This document shows, piece by piece, positions 1 through 6,826 of a stretch of 17,013 nt of DNA (the stretch's first letter is position 1; the number at the start of each line of letters is the position of its first letter). The stretch spans positions 1 through 17,013 of the forward strand of contig JBBRFH010000041.1 in assembly GCA_038224615.1 (NCBI GenBank), given 5' to 3'. Below the pieces are notes generated by a model. The model searched no databases. It was not told the origin of the DNA and saw only the letters and a program-made list of their open reading frames with translations. The position numbers were made by a program, and so were the translations under genes. This stretch comes from JBBRFH01 sp038224615. GTDB lineage: Bacteria > Planctomycetota > Phycisphaerae > Tepidisphaerales > Tepidisphaeraceae.

Positions 1-114
1 CGGCAGTGGTACGACGAGGAGACCTTCCGCGGCCTCATGCGCATCCGCGGTATCGAGTGCAACTCACCGACGAAATATGCTGAAGCATTCTATTGCCGCA
101 AGATGTTGATTTGA
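1..114 (+). CDS. PIG-L (LmbE-like) family deacetylase, C-terminal fragment
   Basis: This is the last 37 codons of a gene that enters from the left edge and ends at TGA 112-114. The peptide contains GLMRIRGIECNSPTKYAEAF, which resembles the C-terminal end of PIG-L/LmbE-type zinc deacetylases, where an R-G-x-x-x-x-x-x-Y-A-E-A-F pattern closes the domain. Such enzymes remove N-acetyl groups from amino sugars on lipids, small thiols or glycans. The catalytic zinc motifs would lie upstream, outside the window, so the substrate cannot be judged. The gene is convergent with the methyltransferase at 247-1434. The assignment rests on a short tail and is moderate at best. Confidence 0.55.
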   Translation, partial: RQWYDEETFRGLMRIRGIECNSPTKYAEAFYCRKMLI

Positions 115-126
115 TTGAGGGAGGCA

Positions 127-246
127 GGCAATGAGGGAGGAAGGCAATGAGGGAATGAGGGGTGCGCTTTACCCTCATTGCCTCTGTGCCTCTGTGCCTC
201 TGTGCCTCTCTGCCTCATTGCCTCTCTCCCCTATTGCCTCTCTCTC
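127..246. repeat. Inverted and tandem repeat between convergent genes, possible two-way terminator
   Basis: GGCAATGAGGG at 143-153 pairs perfectly with CCCTCATTGCC at 172-182, giving an 11-bp stem with an 18-nt loop. A second copy of the left arm starts near 128. The right side continues as about four 8-nt units of the TGCCTCTG type (179-210), followed by degenerate CT-rich copies to the methyltransferase stop codon. The element fills the gap between two converging genes, so it may end transcription from both sides. There is no classical T-tract, and the tandem units suggest an expanding repeat as well as a simple terminator. Confidence 0.6.
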
Positions 247-1434
247 TCACAACACCACCATCTCCGGATGCAGTCCCATTTCCGCTAGTGACTTGGCGAT
301 CTCGTCGCGGTAGATCGGGTTCATGATGACCACCAGGTCGGGTTTGATGCCGATCAGCGTCTTTGGCGAGACGATCTTGAGCGGCGTGCCGGGCAGGTAC
401 GATCCCTGTTTCGCCGGGTTGATGTCGACGATGGCCGCGAACTGATCGGCGATGCCGAGCGTGGTGAGAAAGCCGACGGCTTTCGATCCCGACCCCCAGA
501 TGACGCGCGTGCTGTGCTTCGGATCGGTGCAGCGCTCGACCCATGCGTTCATCACCGCGCCGCAGGTACGGACGAATTCCTGTGTGCGACGCAGTTCGCT
601 GAGTGTGGGCATGTCGCGGCGCTGTCCGCCGGTCGCCTTGGCTTCGATCACGAGGTACTGGTCGTCGAACTCGAGCGACGTGCGCAGCGTCTCGAAGCCG
701 GCACGTTGGAACACGCGGTGGAGCGATTCGGGCGTGAAGTAGCTGACGTGCTCGAAGTAGATGTCCCAGAACGCGCCCTCGCGCATGACGCGGACGGTAT
801 CGGGGACTTCAAACGCGACGATGGCATCGCCGCAGACTTCGCGCAGGCTGGTCAGGAAGTTCAGCGGCTCGGCGATGTGTTCGAGCGTGTGGCGACAGCA
901 GATGAAATCGCATGACATGCCGGTGGCGGCGTAGTCTTCAAATCGGCCGGGGATGAAGGTGACGTTCGGCGCATAGCCTACCTTGCGGCGGACGATCGGG
1001 TCGAACCCGACGCCTGCCGAACCGCTCATCTCGCAGATGAGATCGAGGAATTCACCCTGCCCGCAGCCGATCTCGATGATGCGCTTGCCTTTGAGGTCGT
1101 AGCGGTCGATCCACTCCTGCGCCAGTTGCCTGGCGAACTTGCCGAACGTCGGCGACGCCGCCTGGCTCGCCTCGTACTTTTCGGTCATCTCCAACTTCGA
1201 TTCATCGAAAGTGACGTTGGTGATGAAGGCGCAATTTTCGCAGACCGCCAGGTGCAGTTCCCCGCGCGGGAAGTCGGCGGCGGCGCGCGACGACTCGACC
1301 AGCAGATTGCTCTGCACCGGGATGGCGTTGGCGTGGTAGAAGCTGCGGCCCATCACCGCGCCGCACGCCGGGCAGCCGCATTGCGGAATGGGAATGGTGA
1401 GCAGACTGATGTGGGCAGGAAGTGTGGACGTCAT
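247..1434 (-). CDS. Class I SAM-dependent C-methyltransferase-like protein with N-terminal zinc motif
   Basis: This 395-residue protein has three parts. An N-terminal zinc-binding region has Cys pairs C21/C24 and C65/C68. A Rossmann methyltransferase domain has the SAM-binding motif EIGCGQG at 121-127 and a later CRHTLEHI segment. The C-terminal third includes VIWGSGSKAVGFL and a VDINPAKQGSYLPG segment. This order matches the Methyltransf_13/Methyltransf_11/Methyltransf_14 layout of NDP-sugar C-methyltransferases and relatives, so a sugar-type substrate is likely but unproven. ATG 1434 was chosen because the homologous domain begins close behind it. The frame stays open to a TTG at 1587 directly after the E2 stop codon, but the extra 51 residues look like non-coding translation. 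It is the last gene of the minus-strand series, 153 nt after the E2 gene, so it may be co-transcribed without belonging to the Ubl pathway. Confidence 0.85.
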   Translation of the reverse strand: MTSTLPAHISLLTIPIPQCGCPACGAVMGRSFYHANAIPVQSNLLVESSRAAADFPRGELHLAVCENCAFITNVTFDESKLEMTEKYEASQAASPTFGKFARQLAQEWIDRYDLKGKRIIEIGCGQGEFLDLICEMSGSAGVGFDPIVRRKVGYAPNVTFIPGRFEDYAATGMSCDFICCRHTLEHIAEPLNFLTSLREVCGDAIVAFEVPDTVRVMREGAFWDIYFEHVSYFTPESLHRVFQRAGFETLRTSLEFDDQYLVIEAKATGGQRRDMPTLSELRRTQEFVRTCGAVMNAWVERCTDPKHSTRVIWGSGSKAVGFLTTLGIADQFAAIVDINPAKQGSYLPGTPLKIVSPKTLIGIKPDLVVIMNPIYRDEIAKSLAEMGLHPEMVVL

Positions 1435-1587
1435 GCGACTACTTACCACAAGGCATTCTGTTACAGATGAACGCAAACCAACGACACGACGTGATCTTGG
1501 CTCATCATCGCAAGGTGCAGCGCCGCGATCAACTCCTTCGTGCGAATGGCGCAGTTTGGGCGATGAATTCCCCGGCGGGTCGGCCAA

Positions 1588-2220
1588 CTATGCAGTCGGT
1601 ACGGCCTTGGGCTGCATCGGGCGGGGGTCGACGGGGAGCCGGGTGGTGTTCAAATCGGCCCACATCGCGGCCTCGCCATCCAGCGGGCTGCGGATGTTAT
1701 AGGCCTGGTAGCCGATCATCTCCGCGATCCGAATCACCAGGTCCACCAATCGTTCGCCGGCCGTCCAGTGATCGCCGATGCAGATGTGCGAATCGTCGAT
1801 ATTCGGATGAAAAATGGGGGTGATCATCTTGCAGACGGGGGGCACACGCGGGTACTCCGCCCCGAGTTGCACCTCCGCGACGTGCTGCTTCAGCGGGGTG
1901 GGGCGGCCTTTCTTGTCGCGGGTCAGGCCGTTTACCGTGAACGCGATGCGGTAGCGCTCGGGGGGATCGCCGTGGGTCGATTCGATTCGGATGCGCTCGG
2001 AATCGGCAAACGCCTTCTGCATCAACTCGGCATCGGAGATCAGCCGTCTGACGCGCAGCGGGGGGCGCGCTGGCAGCGGGGCTGCGGGCTGCATCGACGG
2101 GTCGGTCCGCGTCGGAACGGTGATGTCACTGCCGCACCCTTTGCAGCGGGCACGCTTGCCGGCATAGCCGTCGGGCACGCTAAACGACTTCTGACATTTC
2201 AGGCACCGGAACGCGATCAT
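1588..2220 (-). CDS. E2-like ubiquitin-conjugating enzyme with N-terminal zinc ribbon
   Basis: This 210-residue protein is a likely Ubl carrier that receives Ubl from E1 as a thioester. Residues 1-36 form a zinc ribbon (C6, C9, C26, C29). After a Pro-rich linker, residues about 60-195 carry E2 landmarks: the YPRVPP segment at 123-128, the HPN motif at 138-140, the predicted catalytic Cys147 in HICIG, Trp152, and the SPLDGEAA segment at 178-185 that corresponds to the conserved PLN-x-x-AA helix of eukaryotic E2s. The HPN Asn to Cys distance is 7 residues, one shorter than the usual 8. The gene starts 12 nt after the FHA-RING gene and has no clear Shine-Dalgarno site, suggesting coupled translation. 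The fold assignment is strong from motifs; activity and partners are inferred from the neighbouring E1, RING, JAB and Ubl genes. Confidence 0.88.
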   Translation of the reverse strand: MIAFRCLKCQKSFSVPDGYAGKRARCKGCGSDITVPTRTDPSMQPAAPLPARPPLRVRRLISDAELMQKAFADSERIRIESTHGDPPERYRIAFTVNGLTRDKKGRPTPLKQHVAEVQLGAEYPRVPPVCKMITPIFHPNIDDSHICIGDHWTAGERLVDLVIRIAEMIGYQAYNIRSPLDGEAAMWADLNTTRLPVDPRPMQPKAVPTA

Positions 2221-2232
2221 CAGACGGGAAGA

Positions 2233-3336
2233 TTACCACCAAAACAGCGGCTGTCCCAACCACCAGAAGCGTGAAATCATCACGCCTGCCGCCGCCCCGA
2301 GTCCACCGATGAGGACGCCGGCGGCGAGGACGGCCTTATTGTCGGCGCGACTGACGAGCAGGCGGGCGAGCGCGATCAGCGCCACCAGCGCCGCCGGCGC
2401 ACCGAACGCCAGCAGCCCGAGCAATGAACCGACAACCGCCATCGCCAGCAGCATGTACGACCACGCGACACCCGGCGGCGCCGCGACCGCCTCGTCCTCG
2501 ACGATGACCGCCGGTTGCGCCACCGCGGGCGCTGCAGGCCGCGCGGTCGGCGTTGCGGTGTGGGATCGGATGGGGTTGGCGACCAGGGCATTGCCGTTCG
2601 GCGCGACGCCCGCAGCAACGCCCGCCAGTGGCGCCGGTTCGATGACTGGCGCAGTCGCCCGCTTCACCGGCTTCATGGCGTTCACCTTGGCGCAGCCGTA
2701 CGTCGCGCAGCCCAGGTTTTCCTTCCAGCAGTCGAGGTGATAGTGGACGTGGCACTCCGGGCAGACGTGCGCCTTCTCCTGCAGTTCGATAGGCCACTGG
2801 CAGACGGCGCAGATCGACCGCTCGTCCTCTTCGCCTTTGGGCGCCGTCACCATCACGCCGGATACGGTGCTCGACGAGTCGTCCGGTGGTTTCTGGGTGA
2901 CAGGGTCGGGGACCTCGACGTTCGTGCTGCACGCGCCGCAGACGACCGACATGCCGACCGTGTCCGATGCCGACCACAGTCGCTGGCCGCACGCGCAAGT
3001 GAAGATCACGCCGCGGTCGCGGTTGCTGATCGAGCGCGGCAGCTTCTTGGGCATCGCCGTGAAGAACCATGCCCGCACATGCCCGATGCGCAGGCGGGCG
3101 CCGTCGATCAACTGTTCGGATTCCGCCACCGCCTTCCCATTCACGCGCGTGCCATTGCGGGAGTTGAAATCGGTAATGAGATAAGCGCCTTGCTCGACCT
3201 CGATGCGCGCGTGGGCGCGCGACACCGTGGGATGGCCGACGACGATGTCGTTCTTGCCATCGCGCCCGATCGTCATCACGCCCGTTTCGATCTCGAACGT
3301 GCGGACTTCGCCCAAATCAATGAAAAGAATGCCCAT
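2233..3336 (-). CDS. FHA / zinc-ribbon / RING-like / membrane protein, candidate E3 ligase
   Basis: This 367-residue protein has an N-terminal FHA domain with intact phosphothreonine-binding landmarks: G24-R25, S39-R40 with H42, N61-G62 and V65-N66-G67. A zinc ribbon follows (C114, C116, C133, C136). A RING-like binuclear site then shows eight ligands: C176, C179, C192, C195, H200, C203, C210 and C215. A Pro/Ala-rich linker leads to a hydrophobic C-terminus with about three membrane segments. This resembles the prokaryotic RING family proposed as E3 partners of bacterial E2s. FHA would recruit phosphorylated targets and RING would engage the E2 encoded 12 nt downstream. ATG 3336 was chosen because the in-frame extension to 3387 is a translation of the dispersed repeat (VGKMPTPR). 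No Shine-Dalgarno site is visible. E3 function is inferred. Confidence 0.85.
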   Translation of the reverse strand: MGILFIDLGEVRTFEIETGVMTIGRDGKNDIVVGHPTVSRAHARIEVEQGAYLITDFNSRNGTRVNGKAVAESEQLIDGARLRIGHVRAWFFTAMPKKLPRSISNRDRGVIFTCACGQRLWSASDTVGMSVVCGACSTNVEVPDPVTQKPPDDSSSTVSGVMVTAPKGEEDERSICAVCQWPIELQEKAHVCPECHVHYHLDCWKENLGCATYGCAKVNAMKPVKRATAPVIEPAPLAGVAAGVAPNGNALVANPIRSHTATPTARPAAPAVAQPAVIVEDEAVAAPPGVAWSYMLLAMAVVGSLLGLLAFGAPAALVALIALARLLVSRADNKAVLAAGVLIGGLGAAAGVMISRFWWLGQPLFWW

Positions 3337-3340
3337 GAGT

Positions 3341-3423
3341 CGTGGCGTGGGCATCTTGCCCACGCGCATTTTCCGATCGAATCGCACATGCTGAAGCGCG
3401 TGGGCGAGACGCCCACGCCACGG
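3341..3423. repeat. Palindromic REP-like doublet, copy 1
   Basis: Two hairpins sit back to back: GCGTGGGC-atctt-GCCCACGC (3345-3365) and GCGTGGGC-gagac-GCCCACGC (3398-3418). The outer arms, CGTGGCGTGGGC at 3341 and GCCCACGCCACG ending at 3422, also pair, so the whole element is an imperfect palindrome. It fills nearly all of the 93-nt gap between the two FHA genes. A second copy lies at 4690-4756. Such doublets may insert by transposase-assisted mobility and can change mRNA stability between operon genes. Confidence 0.85.
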
Positions 3424-3429
3424 TAGACA

Positions 3430-4677
3430 TTACACCGTCTTTGCCTTCGCTTGGAAATGGAACACGGTCCCGCCGACCCGGATTTTGTCGCCGTTACGCA
3501 GGCGTTGGCGGGAGATTTCCTTGTCGTTGATGTAGGTACGCGAGCCGAGGGGAAGGTCCTCGATCTCGTAGCCGTTCCCGACGATGTGGATCGCCGCGTG
3601 GCGTTTGCCGACGTAGGGATCGTTGAAGAGGTAGATATGGCTCATCGGGTGGGCGCCGATGAACGTGGGATTACGGTAGAGCACGAACTGTTTTCCGGCG
3701 ATCAGGCCGGCCTCGACCTTGAGCCAGCCGGATTTGACCACGTTCTCGATCACGCCACAGGCGAACCCCGCGACCAGGCCGACGCAGGTGATGGCGACCA
3801 GCCGGCTGATGTGTTCGTTGCCGAGATATTCTTCGAGGGGGACGAACAGCAGTCCCCCGATGACCCCGCCGATCACGCCGCCGAGCGCGCCGATGAGCAG
3901 GCGCTTGCCGTTGCGCAGGATCAGTCCGGGCGTCGCCGCGAAAAACAGGCCTAGCAGGCCCCAGCAGATCGCCTGGGTCCCCATCCGCCAGGCCAGCGAC
4001 TGCATCGATTCGATCGGGATCATCTCTTCCTGGATGCGGTCGACCACCAACGCCACAAAAACTCCGCCCACCGCGCCGACGACCGCGCCGATGCTTCCGT
4101 GGACGATCGCGCCGTTGAGATTGCGCTCGATGACCGAATCCGCCATCGCCAGCATCGCCGCGATCGCGACGCCGCTGATACCAAAAAAGAGGAGGTTGGC
4201 GATGAAGTCCTTGTTGCGCTCGATGTCGAGTTGCTGCCTGGTCGCGTCCGCCTTCTGCTCGTCGGTCATGCTGTTATCGATCAGGATCTGGAAATAAGGA
4301 TTCCGCGCTCCCTGCAGCCGGGTCCGGCGCGTGCGGTCTTCGATCTGCGCGGGCGTGGACTGGATTTTCTCTGCGGCGCGGACGATCTCCTCATATTCCT
4401 TGAACAGGTCGATCGCCTGTCGCTGCTGGTTGGTGCGATAGTGCAGGATCTCGCCGAATCCCCAGCCCAGCAGTCCGCCCAGCGCCCCGAAAAGGCTGAG
4501 GTAAACGATCGTGTTGTAGAGAAAACCCAACCGTCGCTGCTGCTTCGGCACGGCGATGTGGGTCGCCTGGTAGTGCGACTGGGTGCTCGATATCGCATCC
4601 TGCGCCTCGAGCTTTTCGTCGACCTGCTTACTGCTGAGGTCGTCCCAGGAGATTTTCAGTTTCTCGTCGTCAGACAT
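3430..4677 (-). CDS. Multi-spanning membrane protein with C-terminal degenerate FHA domain
   Basis: This 415-residue protein has a soluble, Ser/Thr-rich N-terminus (1-47) and a first membrane helix near 50-78. A polar loop of about 80 residues follows, then roughly five Gly-rich hydrophobic segments to about residue 315. A C-terminal FHA-like fold covers about 325-415. The FHA core is recognisable (FIGA at 339-342, H360, YIND, a final RNGDKIRVGG), but the phosphothreonine-contacting residues are changed: the GR arginine is Ala342, the conserved Ser is Gly357, and the S-x-N-G loop reads LGSRTYIN. It may therefore be a structural partner rather than a phosphopeptide reader. Its place between the JAB and FHA-RING genes suggests a membrane scaffold or target for the Ubl pathway. 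No enzymatic motif is seen, and I do not recognise a named family. Confidence 0.75.
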   Translation of the reverse strand: MSDDEKLKISWDDLSSKQVDEKLEAQDAISSTQSHYQATHIAVPKQQRRLGFLYNTIVYLSLFGALGGLLGWGFGEILHYRTNQQRQAIDLFKEYEEIVRAAEKIQSTPAQIEDRTRRTRLQGARNPYFQILIDNSMTDEQKADATRQQLDIERNKDFIANLLFFGISGVAIAAMLAMADSVIERNLNGAIVHGSIGAVVGAVGGVFVALVVDRIQEEMIPIESMQSLAWRMGTQAICWGLLGLFFAATPGLILRNGKRLLIGALGGVIGGVIGGLLFVPLEEYLGNEHISRLVAITCVGLVAGFACGVIENVVKSGWLKVEAGLIAGKQFVLYRNPTFIGAHPMSHIYLFNDPYVGKRHAAIHIVGNGYEIEDLPLGSRTYINDKEISRQRLRNGDKIRVGGTVFHFQAKAKTV

Positions 4678-4689
4678 ACGGCAGTCTTC

Positions 4690-4756
4690 GTACTGTGGGC
4701 ATCTTGCCCACAGCTTTTTGTTTCAAAGCAAAGCGTGGGCAGGATGCCCACACTAC
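4690..4756. repeat. Palindromic REP-like doublet, copy 2
   Basis: CTGTGGGC-atctt-GCCCACAG (about 4694-4714) and GCGTGGGC-aggat-GCCCACAC form two hairpins joined by an AT-rich spacer. The outer arms GTACTGTGGGC and GCCCACACTAC are near-complementary. The core GTGGGCATCTTGCCCAC is the same as in the copy at 3341-3423. It makes up most of the 85-nt gap between the JAB gene and the FHA membrane gene. Confidence 0.85.
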
Positions 4757-4762
4757 AAGCAA

Positions 4763-5527
4763 TTACCACTCAATCGGCAAACGGACGCGGGCGCCGTGAT
4801 TGGTCAGCCAGATCAGTCCGAACCACGTCAGCAGGAAAACGAGCATGAACGCGACGATGATCGTCAACACGGTCCGCAGGCTGCTGCGCGGCACAGCCGC
4901 CAGCTCACCCTCTGCGGGGGACGGCGTGAGCGCAACGTCCTCCTCGATGAGGAACTCCGTCCGCTCGCTCTTGCCGGATTTCCAGATAAACGCGCCGTCG
5001 GCCCCTGCGATCGGGTCGTAGACCCATGCGACCTGCCACGGGAGATTGAAAAAATTGTCCTGGATGAACAGGTCCATCCCCGACAGGAACACGCCGAAAC
5101 CCGGATGCGTGTGGTACCAGCCCACAACCTTCAGTCCGCTGTAATTTTTCTCCATCTGCACTTGGATCGCGTTCCACGTGTCGGCGGTGAAGGTGACCTG
5201 CGTCTGCTTGCTGGCGGCCTTGTCGCCGGGAATGTGGGCGCTGATCAGGATGTACGGACTGATGCGATCGTGGTGCAAATTTCCGACGATCACGCCGCAG
5301 ATTTCGACCGACGTGTCGGATTTGCCGTGGGCGTGGATCGAGTTGAGGACCGATCGCTGGATGACGACGGCGAACCCCGGCTCGCGCGGGCCGGTCAGGT
5401 GCGTGAGCTGGCGGACGGGTTGCCCGTCCGGCTCGATCCGGCCGACATCCAGTGCCGAGCGGTCAGCCGTGGCGACGTCGGCACCATCGGGCGCGGCGGA
5501 CGGTGCGGAGGGGGCGGTCAGGTCCAT
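4763..5527 (-). CDS. JAB/MPN (JAMM) metalloprotease with C-terminal membrane anchor
   Basis: This 254-residue protein carries a full JAMM zinc-protease signature: Glu75 (VEICGVIVG), His139 and His141 in YHTHPGFG, Ser149 and Asp152 in FLSGMD. These are the residues that hold the catalytic zinc and water in isopeptidases such as AMSH and Rpn11. The N-terminal 50 residues are low-complexity. One hydrophobic helix at about 219-241 anchors the C-terminus in the membrane, with the active domain probably in the cytoplasm. The likely role is to trim the Ubl precursor after its diglycine and/or to remove Ubl from targets. Its ATG lies inside the E1 gene (10-nt overlap), behind a GAGGG Shine-Dalgarno site 6 nt upstream, so translation is coupled to E1. 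Confidence is high for the fold and moderate for the substrate. Confidence 0.9.
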   Translation of the reverse strand: MDLTAPSAPSAAPDGADVATADRSALDVGRIEPDGQPVRQLTHLTGPREPGFAVVIQRSVLNSIHAHGKSDTSVEICGVIVGNLHHDRISPYILISAHIPGDKAASKQTQVTFTADTWNAIQVQMEKNYSGLKVVGWYHTHPGFGVFLSGMDLFIQDNFFNLPWQVAWVYDPIAGADGAFIWKSGKSERTEFLIEEDVALTPSPAEGELAAVPRSSLRTVLTIIVAFMLVFLLTWFGLIWLTNHGARVRLPIEW

Positions 5528-6744
5528 TCCAGGCCCTCATCCAGATTGATACACGGCCCGAGCACATCGGCGGCGTCGCCGCGAATCTCGAATCCGATCT
5601 CCCGGTCCTTGGTACGCGCGGTGATGATATCAAATCGCGGAATTCCTGCCTGCGAAAGCGTGCGCCCCAGAAACGCCTCGTCGCCGAGGATCGTGTCGAA
5701 CGTAACCACCTCACGGTGCGGGTGGTTGCAGTGCGGGCAGACCGCATCGCTGGTGCGCAGCGCCGAGAGCGACCGAAAAACATCGTCGGTGTGACCGCAG
5801 TGTTTGCACAGGATTTTCTGAGCGATGTCGCGCCCGAAATCGAGCACCGCGTCCGCGCCGAGTTTGCCGCGCGCCTGCTCCAGCAGCGCCGCCAGCGTCA
5901 GTTCGTCGGAGCGCATGTCAAGTTCGACGATCGCGCCGAGCGTATCGTGCGACTGGCACTCGGGGTTGCGCTGGTAGTCGACGACGTAGCTGTCGGCAGA
6001 ATCGCCGGCAAAGACGAACCCGCGGCCGGCGAGGGTGGGCATGTTGTGCAGGAGCTTGAGCGTCTCCTGCACCTGAACGCCGGCGATGATCGAAGCGATC
6101 GTCGGCGTGGTCGGCACCCGCCCGCCTTCCATTTCTGCGCGGGTCAGCAGATTGCAGCTTCGGCGGAATGCCAGCAGCTTCCAGTCGCGCTCGCTCATCG
6201 TACATTCGTAGCAGGGGTTCTGCTGCTCGACGTCGGGCGCGAAGACGCGGGCGACGCCTTGGATCACTTCGATCGCCCCGTCCACCCACGGTCGGCCGAC
6301 GCGCCAGCACTGACGGTTGATCGACAGGCGGGCCTCGCGGTTATCAAGCCCGCCGATGACCACATCCGCCCAGCGATAAACACCCGCGCCCAGGTCGTTG
6401 ATGATGTCGCCGTGGAAGGGGTGGACGTTCATCTCCGGGTAGATGCCCCGCGCCGCAGCAGCGGCGACGGCCTCTTTCGGCTTGCCTCGGTCTTCGGCGC
6501 GGTAGAGGACGGATCGGCTCAGGTTCGAGTTCTCGATCGTGTCCTTGTCGGCGATGACCACGTTGCCGACGCCGAGGAGCGCGAGGTTCTTGATAATTTC
6601 ATTGCCCAGCGCCCCCGCGCCCACGACCAACACCCGGGCCGCAGACAGCTTGGACTGGTCCCACCACCCGATCAGCTTGAACCGATCAAACCGCCCATCG
6701 TCAGGCGTCAGGTCAGCGGCGGAGATTTGAAGGGGATCGGACAT
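5518..6744 (-). CDS. E1-like Ubl-activating enzyme (ThiF/MoeB/UBA superfamily) with extra zinc ribbon
   Basis: This 408-residue protein should adenylate the Ubl C-terminus and take it over as a thioester. Visible motifs are the nucleotide loop GAGALG (42-47), D66-K67-D68, the Arg-finger NLSR (74-77), Lys90, and GLDNREAR around Asp134. The adenylation-domain zinc ligands are probably C178/C181 (PCYEC) with C262/H265 (PECQSH). Cys197 (RRSCNLLTR) lies where the crossover loop of eukaryotic E1s carries the catalytic Cys, but this is an inference. Residues about 265-408 form an added domain with a second ribbon (C312, C315, C335, C338), possibly an E2-presenting UFD-like region. Start ATG 6744 was preferred over 6798 because the extra residues come from the repeat at 6749-6826. 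No Shine-Dalgarno site is clear. A sulfur-transfer role like ThiF/MoeB is less likely given the adjacent E2 and RING genes. Confidence 0.88.
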   Translation of the reverse strand: MSDPLQISAADLTPDDGRFDRFKLIGWWDQSKLSAARVLVVGAGALGNEIIKNLALLGVGNVVIADKDTIENSNLSRSVLYRAEDRGKPKEAVAAAAARGIYPEMNVHPFHGDIINDLGAGVYRWADVVIGGLDNREARLSINRQCWRVGRPWVDGAIEVIQGVARVFAPDVEQQNPCYECTMSERDWKLLAFRRSCNLLTRAEMEGGRVPTTPTIASIIAGVQVQETLKLLHNMPTLAGRGFVFAGDSADSYVVDYQRNPECQSHDTLGAIVELDMRSDELTLAALLEQARGKLGADAVLDFGRDIAQKILCKHCGHTDDVFRSLSALRTSDAVCPHCNHPHREVVTFDTILGDEAFLGRTLSQAGIPRFDIITARTKDREIGFEIRGDAADVLGPCINLDEGLEWT

Positions 6745-6748
6745 GCAG

Positions 6749-6826
6749 AATGACCAATGCCTAATGACCAATGACCAATTCAGGTGCTGGAAGCCCATTG
6801 GTCATTGGGCAATGGTCATTGGGCAT
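6749..6826. repeat. AATGACCAATG-type inverted repeat across the Ubl/E1 junction
   Basis: Copies of AATGACCAATG begin at 6749 and 6763. Their complement CATTGGTCATT lies at 6796-6806, with a further degenerate inverted copy to 6826. The 6763-6773/6796-6806 stem is a perfect 11 bp with a 22-nt loop. The element encodes the Ubl tail after the diglycine and forms the entire leader of the E1 gene. The same core recurs at 14919-14938, showing that it is a dispersed family. Confidence 0.8.

Noticed and set aside
3337..3387. FHA-RING start at 3387
   Set aside because: The extension (VGKMPTPR) is a translation of the palindromic doublet; the FHA domain starts directly after ATG 3336.
3341..4756. CRISPR-like array
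   Set aside because: Repeats are palindromic doublets separated by a full gene, with no regular spacers or cas genes.
5452..6753. Long plus-strand open frame of 433 codons opposite E1
   Set aside because: It mirrors the E1 gene, which has full motif support; composition is that of a shadow frame.
6745..6798. E1 start at 6798
   Set aside because: The extra 18 residues are encoded by the AATGACC-type repeat and precede the conserved part; no ribosome binding site supports it.
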